From contig NC_073693.1 of assembly GCF_029784155.1 (NCBI RefSeq), forward strand, positions 137,071,988 to 137,135,987: DNA of 64,000 nt, read 5' to 3'. Below the pieces are notes generated by a model. The model made no database searches. It was not told where the DNA came from and was given only the letters and a program-made list of their open reading frames with translations. Both the position numbers and the translations under genes were made by a program. This DNA comes from Uranotaenia lowii (Eukaryota > Arthropoda > Insecta > Diptera > Culicidae). This document shows, in pieces, positions 1 to 9,960 of this stretch (positions are counted from its first letter, which is position 1; the number at the start of each line of letters is the position of its first letter).

Positions 1-1306
1 TTACGAAATTTTGTGAAAACGTTTATTATAAACATCACACGATTTTTTTTTCTAACAGGTTTTTCCTCTTGATATGACGCAACGAAAGAGGTAGCACTGG
101 TTTTTTTATCAATAATTTATTTGAAAATTACCTGAAATTCCAAGTGTTAACTTTTTAAAAGTATGCAATGTGTGTAACACGAAAATGTGCGCCTGAAAGA
201 CGCAATACGAATACGAAAAAACGAACAAACAATTTGTTCCGCAACACAGTTTTCGTTGCGTCAAATCATTTCACTTACCTTGTTGTAACTTCTTTGTTTC
301 TCAATCGGTTATAATTTTTAATATTTAAAAGTGAAAAACGTTTGAAAAATTGTAAGCATTCATTAAAAATGGTAAGCCCTTTTTTTTTTACTAAAAATGA
401 ATTGATTCTATTGAATGTTTTCATAAGTCAAATTTTATTTATTTAAATTTTCAATGTTGAAAAATTTACCTTTCAAATTGAGTGTATAAATATGAAATAT
501 AAAAAATGGCTTTGTGATGGACAGTCTAAGGGAATGGGTTAAATATTTTATTTTAAATAACGGTTTTTTTTCAATCCATGATGAAATCAAGTACCAAGTA
601 AAAGTTACTGTTTCCACTAAACGGTAGAACGTTTATTGGTGTAGTTTTCGCTCATGAAACAAACATGGTATGTTTTCATGTCTGACGTTCATTGTATGCT
701 AATGGCAGATGGTTTTTTAATTCCTCGGTGAAAGTTCTACAGTTACGGTTCTTTTATTCTGTAGAGAGAGCACAACAATCCACCAATTCCAACATCTAAT
801 TAAACAGCCAACAATACATATGGGTGGTCAGAGCTTTACTTTATTCAGTCCAACTTGATTGAGAAGATCAAACGTACCGTCAACCGAGAATAAATAATCA
901 TACCGTATGTACATCAAAAGTTTTAAGGTTGATGGGACATCAAATTGACGAAGTCAGAAAAAAAAATGTGTTACCATCTATTTTTTATTTGATAAAAATG
1001 CGATTTTTACCATACTAAGAATAGGGGTTAATTACGTCAAACTTTATTTTTAATCAAAAATCATATGAAAACGTTTGAAAATTTAGAGTTGTTAAAGCAC
1101 CAATTGCAGTAATTTCTGGTTTCGTTCGAATAAAATGTTACACTTTTTCTGTCAAAAATGTTTACAAAGAAAAACCAAGGGTGATACATACATTTAGGGG
1201 TAAAAATACTACAAAATATTCTACTAGCTGAAATAATAAAAATTAATGTTTGGATGCTTATGGAAACGGGATTCAAAAAAATCTAAAATCTAAAATCTAT
1301 GATTTA
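1..1306. other. AT-rich intergenic, no gene seen
   Basis: I see no convincing exon, RNA gene or repeat here, only short open frames and homopolymer runs typical of an AT-rich insect intergenic region. Confidence 0.5.
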
Positions 1307-1609
1307 CATTTAGATTACAATTGTTCGATCTTCTGAAAAAGGTAGATTCCCATGATCGATTCAGCTGAATGGTTCCAGGATCGATCCACCTAAAAAAATC
1401 GAAGCAAAAGGATCGATCTCTTCAAGATCAATCTTTAAAATTTTTGTAAGGAGTTCTGCATGAGGGCCGTTTTATGCTGAAGTAAATAGTGAAAAACGAT
1501 AGGAAAGCTCAAACATTTCAACAGCAAATATGTGAGCAATAATAAAATATGTTTTCAAATTCAAAATCTGAATGTTTAACTTTTCGTGACTTTGGTTGAG
1601 TGTATATTA

Positions 1610-1971
1610 AGCTTGCCAGGTTGCCCGGTTTCATTGAAAAAGCTCGGAATAAAGTGAAAAATTTGCCAAATAAAAAAATTATGTTTAAAAATGTTTTACA
1701 AATAAATGCGACCAAGACGGATTTTTTTTTAGCTAGTTTTATAAAAAGTACCATGAAAGGTTTTATGGAAACCTAAAACACGATTTTAAATTTGCTGATG
1801 AATTATAATAAACTAAATGTTTTAAAGTTCTTTTTCTTAATTTTTGTTCAGTTTTGCCTGGACTTTCGGTTGACAATTTTGAAATCAAACGCTTGGATTT
1901 TGCCAGGTTTTTAGATAAAATAGCCCGGATTTGTCCTGCCCGGATACGAGCTGAAAAAGTTCTGGCAAGCT
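1610..1971. mobile_element. Small MITE with AGCTTGCCAG termini
   Basis: A perfect 10-bp inverted pair, AGCTTGCCAG at 1610-1619 and CTGGCAAGCT at 1962-1971, bounds 362 bp with CCCGG-containing subterminal sequence on both sides. It has no coding capacity. No target duplication is obvious, so the superfamily cannot be given. Confidence 0.4.
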
Positions 1972-2463
1972 AAATGACATATCAAAAACAGAATAAATGT
2001 ATGCATTTTTCATACGACATACTTTCAAGTTAAAATTATGAGCAAGTTGAATACGAATAAGTTTTAAAATTGTTATCTTACTGATTAAAGCAATTAAACA
2101 ATTCTAAGTTAGTGCACTTGATGAAATGCTAATTTTGAAAAGGCTATGGATGTTTATTAAGGGGGGGGGGGGGGGGGGGGTAGGGTCTAACACTTTCAAA
2201 AAATCGATTTTTTTATTTTTTTATTTTCTTGTTGTAAAACATTTCAAGAATGTTGTGTCAAATTTTCAAGTCATTTGAAGCAAAACTGTAGAAATTATAG
2301 GCCTTTATCTCCTCTTATCTAATACTGCAAGATAGCAAGAGCAGAAACTTCAAACGCGTTTTTCTCGAAAGCACATTTTTAAAGTCCGTGGACATCGTCA
2401 TTTGAAAACTACTTATCCGATTCTTTTAAAATTTGGAACATATTTTCTACATACAAAATACCA

Positions 2464-2617
2464 GACCCCAACGTTTTTCTTTTTTATTTTTTTTACTTTG
2501 GGGAGATTTTACAGGTATAAAATGGCGGGTTTTTTCGTGAAAAATCGTAGTTTTTACTTCAAACAGCCACAAAAATTTCATAAAATTTTTTTTAAGTAAA
2601 ATAAAAACGTTGGGGTC
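2464..2617. repeat. Imperfect inverted repeat inside the TTAA MITE
   Basis: GACCCCAACGTTTTT at about 2464 is mirrored by AAAAACGTTGGGGTC at 2603-2617. The similarity continues inward through T-rich and A-rich tracts ending ACTT/AAGT. The arms are about 24-35 bp around a loop of about 95 bp. It could be a relic of a still smaller insertion or an internal hairpin of the MITE. Confidence 0.5.
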
Positions 2618-2735
2618 CAGAGAAACATCTTTTAAAAATATTTTGCTCTGTTTTTTTGACTTCAGATGATTTTGTGCTGAGATACAGTGTCCACCGCAAA
2701 TCCTGTTTTCTAAAAGGCATCCTCGAAAGTGCTCC

Positions 2736-3001
2736 TGTAGAAGTGTGTATTTATTATTCAAACAACATCAAAGCACATCGCCCGACCCCTCGATGCAGTG
2801 GAGAGTTTAGTTAAAGATTGGAATGAGATCGGGAGAGGCGATAATCGAACGACACGATGCGGTAGGTATGAAACAGAGAGAGATTCGAAGAACGGCAGTT
2901 GGTGAGTAAACGGTGCGCTGGACGGACGTGCATTTTGGAGTGTTTTACTGTTTACCTATCCGAACAAAACAACGGTGGAAATTAATAAGGAGGTTCCTAC
3001 A
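2736..3001 (+). repeat. 5' LTR (266 bp)
   Basis: It begins TGTAGAAGTG and ends TTCCTACA. It is identical to the 3' LTR except that it has two GGTA units where the 3' copy has three (around 2863). It should hold the promoter and polyadenylation signal, but I see no strong TATA box. Confidence 0.95.
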
Positions 3002-3003
3002 AT

Positions 3004-3021
3004 TGGCGCAGCCGGTAGAAA
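3004..3021 (+). other. Primer-binding site
   Basis: TGGCGCAGCCGGTAG starts two bases after the LTR end. TGG pairs with the CCA end of a tRNA, and the motif resembles the TGGCGCAGTCGGTAG-type site used by several Ty3/Gypsy elements that prime from a serine tRNA. Which tRNA is used cannot be settled here. Confidence 0.65.
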
Positions 3022-3028
3022 AGAAAAG

Positions 3029-3869
3029 GTAAGCCTACGTGTAACTTTTTTTTAAGATCTAGTTCGACAATTAACCCCGCTTGTGAAGTGAAAATTGGTT
3101 TGTAATATGGCGTCCCAGTAGCATTTTTTCCTTTGCCTTACAAAGTGTGTAGAGTTTTGTTTAAATTTATTACCTAGTGAAGAATACAACAGAATGTGGA
3201 ATAAGGCTGATGCAGTGAAGAAAATTGAAAACGGTTGATGTCCGTAGGAATTTTTTTTTCGGTTGATGACCGTTTGGTGAAAATTATAAGACGGTTGAAG
3301 CCCGTGAGAATCGTAATGAAAAACAGTTGAAGCCCGTAGAGAATAATTATGAGCAACGGTTGAAGCCCGTGAAGGATGATAGTGATTTAAAAACGGTTGA
3401 AGCCCGTGAAAAATAATGATGATTTAAAAACGGTTGAAGCCCGTGACGAGTGATGCAAAAACGGTTGAAGCCCATGAAGAATTATGAAAAACGGTTGAAG
3501 CCCGTAAAGAATGATGAAAAACGGTTGAAGCCCGAGATTAATGATGATGATGAAAAACGGTTGAAGCGCGTGGAGTGAAAAATCATGAATCATTCAGAAA
3601 ATTAAAATTTAATGATCAATGTTTAATTAAAAATGACGAGGTGACAAATAATAATAATAATAAAAAAAATAAAGCTTAAAAAGATGAAGATAGATGTTTG
3701 TGTGTTGTTGGAAAAGGCAAATTGTTTTCTCGTATTTTTTTTTATTTAACAAAAGTCTGCACATGGTAATGGCTCGGCCCACATAATATTGTTAAACCAA
3801 ATCAAATTTCTAACTCGAAAATTTTGAAACAAATAAACATAATTGTAATTTAATTATTCAATATTTTAG
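3029..3869 (+). other. Candidate leader intron of the Ty3 element
   Basis: A strong donor, AAAAG|GTAAGCC, lies just after the primer-binding site (GT at 3029-3030). The acceptor TTCAATATTTTAG ends at 3869, immediately before the gag ATG at 3870. Removing these 841 bp would delete the whole tandem repeat array with its many ATGs and put the gag start, with A at -3, near the 5' end. The donor and acceptor are seen directly; that they are used is inference. Confidence 0.5.
3226..3575 (+). repeat. 11-copy leader tandem array with hairpin core
   Basis: About eleven imperfect copies of a unit of roughly 30 bp with core ACGGTTGAAGCCCGTG, separated by A-rich and ATGATG spacers of varying length. ACGG and CCGT are complementary, so most units can form a small hairpin with loop TTGAAGC. 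A few copies lose the pairing, for example CCAT or GCGT in place of CCGT. The position between primer-binding site and gag parallels the Su(Hw) insulator array of Drosophila gypsy, but the motif differs. Confidence 0.9.
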
Positions 3870-4869
3870 ATGGACAAGGATTGGCCACTAGAACCATTCA
3901 ACGGCTCTACTGACTCCACCGATCAGCGGCGTGAGTGGGAGGAGTGGTTCCGAGCTTTTCAACTAATACTCGAAATCAAAGGTGTAGAATCGCAACATGA
4001 CAAATTAGTCTACATGCTAGCCCGAGGAGGAAGAGCACTGCAACACATTTATTTCAATCTTGGCCCAGTACCTACTGAAGTACACCTAGAACCGGTAACA
4101 GTACCGTACGCCCCGGTAGATACTCCTGAATTCGATAATGCTGTTAAAAGACTTAACAATTTTTTTTATCGGCAAACGCAATGAGCGTATTGAATTAGAA
4201 GTTTTTCGTTCGATGAAGCAGTCGCTTGATGAACCGATAAATCGATTTATTCTACGTCTTCGACAGCAGGCAAAGAGATGTGAGTTCAAGGATCGAGAAG
4301 ACAATGAAATTCTTCAACAAATCACAATGGGAGCGAAGGACATGCACGTACGTGATAAGGGTATGGAAAATTCTATGAGCTTGGACGAACTGGTGAATTA
4401 TGCCACCAACAGAGAAATTTTGACCAAACAAAAGGAAAAAGCTCGGCCATTTAATGATGAAACAAATAGTTGTGAAGTGGCAGCTATTGGAAAACAATGG
4501 AAGGATCAGCGAAGAGGAACACAAAAGTTATCTGGTGGAAATATGAGAACATTTGGTAACACGTCGAATCTAAACTTTCGAACAAAGCGTTTCCGTGAAC
4601 AACAAGAGGAATGTGATCGATGCGGGTCATGGAATCACGATGCAGACTTTGAAGGCTGTAGCGGACGAGATATCAAATGTACAAAATGTGGATTTCGGGG
4701 CCATTATGCTAGAAAATGTCAAAGTCGTAAATTTAACAACACCCAACGTAACAACAATGACTGGAAGCGCAGAAATGTTGGCCTCAATAGCCTTGGATAT
4801 GAAACTCGTCGTGTTGATGGCCCAATTAACAATAAGCGCATCGAAGGTCCACCACAGGTAGAGTACTAG
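3870..4869 (+). CDS. Gag, frame broken once in a T run
   Basis: This is the structural polyprotein that packages retrotransposon RNA. The first frame (3870-4184) starts MDKDWPLEPFNG, as in Mag-like Gag proteins. At the T8 run 4160-4167 the homologous sequence continues in the next frame up to 4869. The second part carries a capsid-like region, a cysteine cluster near 4614-4665, and a canonical zinc knuckle CTKCGFRGHYARKC (about 4678-4719). Stop codons after the shift in the first frame make this a real break, an assembly homopolymer error, or less likely a slippery site. The frame ends with only three codons and a stop beyond the splice donor at 4858, so unspliced RNA gives Gag alone. Confidence 0.85.
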
Positions 4870-4987
4870 CATTTTCAAACCTTTTTTTTTTTAAGTCTCG
4901 AGCAGATGAACTGTTTTTCTTTTTTTTTAATTTGAAATAAATAAGAAATAAAAAAAAAGACTTTTAATAATTTATTTCACTTAATAG
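4858..4987 (+). other. Candidate intron joining gag to pol (phase 0)
   Basis: Donor CCACAG|GTAGAG and acceptor TTTCACTTAATAG bound 130 bp with a T-rich tract. Gag's frame is open to the last base before the GT. Pol's frame is open from the first base after the AG and is closed by a stop (the TAG of the acceptor) just upstream. Both sides are at codon boundaries, so removal fuses Gag to protease in frame. Ty3/Gypsy elements usually use frameshifting or a single frame, so a spliced Gag-Pol would be unusual. Use of the sites is inferred. Confidence 0.6.
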
Positions 4988-6647
4988 GCCTCATCGATAA
5001 ATAAAGGGATAATAAAGTGTTACATCGATACATTTCCAGTGGATTTTCTAATAGATTCTGGGGCAGCAATCAATACTGTGACAGAGCAGGTTTGGCACAG
5101 TTTGATAAACAGCAATTCAAGAATTTTTAAGAAAAAGTTTCAATGCGATCGTGAGATCATGGGATATGCCAGTCGTGATCCTTTAAAAGTAACAACTATT
5201 TTCGAAGCGTGGATCTTCATCAATGAGGCTAAGCCTAAATGTTACGCAGAATTCTTTGTAGTTGAAGGGGCTACAAAGTCCCTGCTGGGGAAAAGCACAG
5301 CTGAGGAATTGAAAGTCCTGAAAGTTGGACTTGATGTCAACAATGTGGGAATTAGTAATAAAATATTCCCAAAATTTCCTAATGTACTCGTTAGACTTTC
5401 CATTGACCCATCGATTGTACCTCGAAAGATAGCCTACTTGAGAATTCCAGCTACTCTGGAAGATAAAGTAAATTCCAAAATTCAAGAAATGTTAGAAAGC
5501 GACGTTATTGAGCCCGTTGTTGGACCGTCAGAATGGATATCTCCACTAGTTGTCGTTCCTAAAGGAAAAGGGGACATTCGTCTGTGTGTCAATATGAGAT
5601 ACCCTAATCAAGCGATCCAGCGAGAGCACTATCCACTCCCGCTTATAGATACTCTTCTGAATAAATTAAGAGGGTCTAAATACTTTTCGAAGTTGGACAT
5701 TAAATCAGCATTTCATCACATCGAGTTGCATCCAGACTCACGTGGAATAACCACTTTCATGACGAACCAAGGGTTAATGAGGTTCAAACGTTTAAATTTT
5801 GGTTTGAATTGCGCGCCCGAAATTTTCCAGCGTGTTATGGCGCAAATGTTGGCACATATAAAAGGAGTCGTAGTATACATTGACGACATTGTTGTCTCAG
5901 GAAAGGACGAAAAGGAGCATGATTCCAGATTGACGGAGGTTATGGATGCTTTAAAAGCAAATAATGCAGTTTTAAATAACGAAAAATGTCTTATCAGGGT
6001 TTCTGAATTAGAAATCTTGGGATACAAGGTTAGCGTTTCCGGAATAAGCCCATCGGATGAAAAAGTCTTGGCCATTCGCAATTTCCGTAAGCCTGAGTCC
6101 AAGGAAGAAGTTCGTAGCTTCTTGGGACTCGTAAACTACGTTGGTCAGTTCATTCCCCACTTGTCGACACGCACAGAACCGTTACGCAAATATATTCGTG
6201 GTGATGTTGACAGTTTTGGTCACGAACAACAAAAAGCATTTGATGATTTGCGAAGCCAGCTGGCGAACAGTGTACATCGATTGGGATTCTTTGACCCTAA
6301 GGATCCAATTGAGTTGTTCGTTGATGCCTCGCCGGTCGGCTTAGGAGCAGTCCTGACTCAAAGAAATGTTGGAGGATCACCAAGAATCATATCTTTTGCA
6401 TCAAAAGGATTAACTAAGGCTGAAAGGGTTTATCCACAGACGCAACGAGAGGCGCTAGCAGTGGTTTGGGCGGTAGAGAAATTCTACCCCTACTTATTTG
6501 GAGTAAAGTTTACAATTTTCACGGACCACAAAACATTGGAATTTATATTCAAAGGAAAGCATCAAAGTGGAAGACGGGCTTGTTCCAGAGCAGAAGGGTG
6601 GGCGTTGAGGCTCCAACCTTACGATTTTGTTGTGAAACACATTCCAG
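4988..6647 (+). CDS. Pol part 1: protease, reverse transcriptase, RNase H
   Basis: The open frame starts right after the acceptor at 4987, with no good ATG near it, which supports expression as a downstream exon. The aspartic protease has FLIDSGA (catalytic Asp-Ser-Gly, about residue 23 of this segment). Reverse transcriptase follows, with RLCVNMR, FSKLDIKSAFH and the catalytic YIDD at 5876-5887. RNase H has the expected Asp in LFVDAS (6323), Glu in QREALAVVW and Asp in FTDHK. The reading continues to a stop at 6676 if the next intron is retained, which would cut Pol off before integrase. No other disabling change was seen. Confidence 0.9.
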
Positions 6648-6705
6648 GTTTTGTTAAACGAAGGGTTTATAAATGATTTAGTATTAATAAACATTTATAT
6701 TCTAG
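6648..6705 (+). other. Candidate 58-bp intron inside pol (phase 1)
   Basis: Donor CCAG|GTTTTG and acceptor ATATTCTAG bound 58 bp, the usual size of short insect introns. The upstream frame ends in KHIP plus the first base of a Gly codon. The downstream exon supplies the other two bases and continues SSNISDIFSRL, matching the usual Ty3/Gypsy linker between RNase H and integrase (HIPG followed by N-x-x-D-x-x-SR). The retained intron has an in-frame TGA at 6674-6676. The donor is weak at positions +3 to +6. Confidence 0.6.
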
Positions 6706-8132
6706 GTTCATCCAACATATCTGATATTTTTTCCCGTCTGTGTGAAGAGTCTGACGTTCCATTCGACGAATCATCTGAGCATTACCTTTTCACAGTCGGT
6801 GAGGAGCCTATGGCAATAACTTTGGAAGAAATACGTAGGGAAACTTCGCAGGATGAAACACTGAAATTAGTGATGATGGCTATTGAGAATCAGGATTGGA
6901 CTGCAGTTGGCCCCAGCTATCAAGCTTTCGCGATTGAGCTGGGAGTAATTAATGGAATTGTGGTTAGAAATGACCGCATTGTCCTGCCTTTCAAGTTGCA
7001 AGGAAAAGCCTTAGACATTGCAAACCGAGGGCATCCTGGTGTAGTTACGATGCGACGAAACTTACGAGACAAAGTATGGTGGCCTTATATGGATAAGTCC
7101 GTATTGCAAAGAATTCAGGTATGTTCTGGGTGTGCAGCTGTTAGCAAACAAAATCCCCCTGAACCTATGCTACGGAAGGAGATGCCAGAGAGGGCGTGGC
7201 AAGACATTGCCATCGATTTTTTTTCGGCCAAGGATTTCGCAACATTTCTGGTTATTACCGATTATTACAGTCGGTACTTGAAGGTTATAGAAATGCAGGG
7301 GACTAATGCTACCAGAACTATTGAAGCCCTGGAAGGTGTTTTTATTGAACAATCATACCCTGAAACTATCCGCAGTGACAACGGGCCTCCTTTCTCGAGT
7401 GAACAATTTTCAAGATATTGTACAAACAAAAACATTCGTTTGATAAAAGCAATACCCTACTGGCCTCAAATGAATGGGTTAGTGGAGAGGCAAAATCAAG
7501 GGATTTTGCGGGCCCTGCGGATTGCGAAGGTAAATAATGATGACTGGCGTAAAGCCCTGAAAGAGTACGTGTACTCTTATAATACAACCCCGCATTCAGT
7601 AACCCGAAAAGCACCGTTAGAATTGCTATCCGGGCGGCCTGTGAAAGACTTGATACCTTCTATGAAAACTGACCCTTTCTGGAATCGAGATGAGGAAGCA
7701 CGTGACAGGGATGCGATAGAAAAGATAAAAGGAAAACTTTATGCAGACAAACGAAGACATGCGACATCGTCGAAAGTATCGGTCGGTGATACAGTTCTTT
7801 TAAAGAACTATGAGACTGGAAAACTAGAACCGAATTACAATTCAGAAAAGTTTACAGTTGTTCGAAAACAAGGTATGGATATTGAGGTAAAGAACGATGA
7901 GGGAGTAGTTTATCGTCGACCAGCTACACATGTCAAGAAATGGCCGGTAGTACAAAGCGGAACTGAAAGTCTCTCTGAAGATTCATCAGATGACATGCAA
8001 TTATCGGAATCTTCTAGCATCCTTAGGAAAAGCACGTCGACTAAAAGAAACTGCGAATCAAGCGTACAAGATGAAGGGAAAAGTAATCGTCCTAAGAGAA
8101 TAATAAGACTGCCAAATAAATATTCCCCGTAG
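6706..8132 (+). CDS. Pol part 2: integrase
   Basis: The N-terminal zinc-binding region has GHPG, WWPYMD and CSGC. The first His of the usual HxxH pair appears to be Asn (7023-7025), which may weaken zinc binding. The catalytic core has Asp in AIDFF (7215), Asp in RSDNGPPF (7377) and Glu in GLVERQ (7485), with the correct 35-residue spacing between the last two. A basic tail RPKRIIRLPNKY ends the protein. An ATG at 6651 lies in the candidate intron and is probably not used. The stop at 8130-8132 overlaps the start of the purine tract. Confidence 0.9.
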
Positions 8133-8146
8133 GAGCAGGGAAGGGA
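8131..8146 (+). other. Polypurine tract
   Basis: AGGAGCAGGGAAGGGA directly precedes the 3' LTR and is the expected primer for plus-strand DNA synthesis. Confidence 0.85.
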
Positions 8147-8416
8147 TGTAGAAGTGTGTATTTATTATTCAAACAACATCAAAGCACATCGCCCGACCCC
8201 TCGATGCAGTGGAGAGTTTAGTTAAAGATTGGAATGAGATCGGGAGAGGCGATAATCGAACGACACGATGCGGTAGGTAGGTATGAAACAGAGAGAGATT
8301 CGAAGAACGGCAGTTGGTGAGTAAACGGTGCGCTGGACGGACGTGCATTTTGGAGTGTTTTACTGTTTACCTATCCGAACAAAACAACGGTGGAAATTAA
8401 TAAGGAGGTTCCTACA
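8147..8416 (+). repeat. 3' LTR (270 bp)
   Basis: It matches the 5' LTR over its whole length apart from one added GGTA unit, and ends CA followed by the target duplication GCTCC. Confidence 0.95.
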
Positions 8417-9364
8417 GCTCCGTCACCGGCTCATTTTTAAATATTTTTCTACGAAAAAAATACTAAATGTTCTTTTAACAATGCTTTGTATAATGCAAAA
8501 AATTTGAATACATTTGTTTGAACGATAGCTCTAGAAAAAAATCGTGAAAATGGTTGTTTTTTATACCCGTTATACCCTACCCCCCCCCTTAACGCTATAC
8601 CGATTTTTTTTAATAAATAAAAATCTTGTTCTTCTGTGATTTGACCTGGAAATTCTGTGACGGCTTTCTGTGATGCTGTTGTCATGAAGTTTATAGAAAA
8701 GTCAAGTCAAATATAAACAAATTTAATCATATTTTAACAGTTCCATTGGAAAAAGTAAATTTACATAACAAATACAATAATATTTCATGAAATAGATTGG
8801 AAACATGAGGTTAATAGTTATATCGAAATTCCTTATTTTAAAAGTATGTACAAAATGCAGAAACTCTATTAATTCTGTGAAAATTTTCAATATCTGTGAT
8901 CTACGACACAGATTCTGTGACGAAAAATAAAAAAAGCTGTGAAATAACACATTATTCTGTGATATCGGCAATCTAGCTATGAGACTTGAAAGTATCGTTA
9001 AGAAGTTAAATCTTGAGCTGAGTAGAATGCTACAGAATATTGAAGCTTAATTTAAGGCTGAATAAGCTTTCAAGTGACCCTTCTATGGAGCTTTCGATTA
9101 CTTGAGTATTTGATAAAAGTTAAAATTTTTCTCAAGAATATAGAGATTATAAGAACCAACAATGAAAAGTAGTCTTTAGCAGTCTGAATCTCAAGATCTC
9201 AGTAATAAAAAAAAACTTCAAGAAATCGAAAGATCGGATAGAAAACAAACCGATTTAATCGATTTTTCCAAGGCTAAAGAATCGATCCAAAAAATCGGAA
9301 ATTTCAGTTCAAAAGATCGATCTCGCAAAGATCGATCCATGATCGACCAATTTTAATTTAGATG

Positions 9365-9518
9365 CATTTTGGTACAGACTGGTGTAGTGAATAAAGGAAA
9401 TAAAGATGATAACAGAAAGTATTGCATCTTTCTAAATCATGACAACAAGATAAAGTATATGAAAAACTGAAATGAATTTTGATTCAGTTTAATAGGCGCA
9501 ATGTTGCACGAAATAAAC
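9365..9518. other. Short AT-rich gap
   Basis: Nothing recognisable. Confidence 0.4.
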
Positions 9519-9787
9519 TGTAGGAATCAGTGAGACGCGATATACATCGATGCTCTTCACACTCATCCATCACAACGAAATAAGAATGATAGGTGAGATA
9601 GAGTAGAGGAACAGTAGAAAATTCTTTAGAAGAAAAGAGATAGATTAGAGGAAACTGAGAGGCAGTGAGAGGAACTGGACGAAGTACGAAAAGTTGTCAT
9701 TCCATTAACGACTTTTGTCGAAAGCAGTCGTGGTCAGTGCGTATATCCAGACCCGGATTGTGAAACTTAGAACGACAGGATACGACA
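9519..9787 (+). repeat. LTR-like sequence, weakly supported
   Basis: It begins TGTAGGAATCAG, ends GATACGACA, and is 269 bp, close to the length of the Ty3 LTRs above. TGG follows two bases later, as a primer-binding site would. The bases flanking it do not match, no internal region follows, and it is not a copy of the Ty3 LTR. It may be the 5' end of a decayed LTR element or chance. Confidence 0.22.
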
Positions 9788-9878
9788 ACTGGTAACTGAA
9801 TTATTATAAAAATATTCATTCAAAATAATTTAGTGATTATCCGAAAAATATTATTACACGAACAGTGTCGGTATAAGA

Positions 9879-9960
9879 CAGTGGTCGGCAACCTTTTGGT
9901 TCTAAGAGTCAAAAGTTTAAAATATTCAAAATTTCAGAGTTTGAAAGAATCACATTAAAG
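9879..9960. mobile_element. hAT-like left end, partner not found
   Basis: CAGTGGTCGGCAACCTTTTG matches the left terminus of the complete element at 17864, and the following bases share its pattern of AGAG-TCAAAA and TCAGAGTTTGAAAG. No matching right end was seen downstream, so this is a truncated copy. Confidence 0.45.

Larger units (their letters stand above)
2736..8416 (+). mobile_element. Ty3/Gypsy retrotransposon, Mag/K02A2.6-like, near intact
   Basis: A complete LTR retrotransposon of 5681 bp. It starts TG and ends CA and is flanked by the 5-bp target duplication GCTCC (2731-2735 and 8417-8421). The order is LTR, primer-binding site, long leader with a tandem repeat array, gag, pol (protease, reverse transcriptase, RNase H, integrase), purine tract, LTR. 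The RT-RNase H-integrase order is that of Ty3/Gypsy. Spacing and wording of the pol motifs and the lack of an env frame suggest the Mag/K02A2.6-like lineage (inference). The two LTRs differ only by one extra GGTA unit, so the insertion is recent. The only coding defect seen is a one-base shift in a T run in gag. Confidence 0.95.
2161..8588. mobile_element. TTAA-flanked MITE, split by the Ty3 element
   Basis: TTAA at 2157-2160 is followed by a run of 20 G and TAGGGT. TTAA at 8589-8592 is preceded by ACCCTA and a run of 9 C. The termini are therefore inverted copies of a G-run plus TAGGGT with a TTAA duplication, as in piggyBac-type or other TTAA MITEs. Subtracting the Ty3 element and its 5-bp duplication leaves about 740 bp without a transposase. 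The unequal G-runs are expected homopolymer drift. Confidence 0.5.
1307..9364. mobile_element. Outer TIR element hosting nested insertions
   Basis: The left side begins CATTTAGATTACAATTG followed by TTCGATC. The right end reads, on the opposite strand, CATCTAAATTAAAATTG followed by GTCGATC. Both flanks (1307-1440 and 9220-9364) are dense in GATCGAT motifs found nowhere else in this part of the window. This supports a pair of imperfect terminal inverted repeats. Removing the elements nested inside would leave an element of about 1.6 kb with no transposase frame. I see no clear target duplication, so the exact ends and class are unsure. Confidence 0.35.

Noticed and set aside
3226..3575. CRISPR array
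   Set aside because: Eukaryotic retrotransposon leader; repeats are imperfect, spacers are short and similar, and there are no cas genes.
4160..4167. Programmed ribosomal frameshift in gag
   Set aside because: It lies in the middle of Gag where a shift has no known purpose, and no stimulatory structure is evident; an indel or read error is simpler.
6651..6705. Integrase protein starting at the ATG at 6651
   Set aside because: The segment before 6706 is not integrase-like and fits a short intron; the conserved linker resumes exactly at the acceptor.
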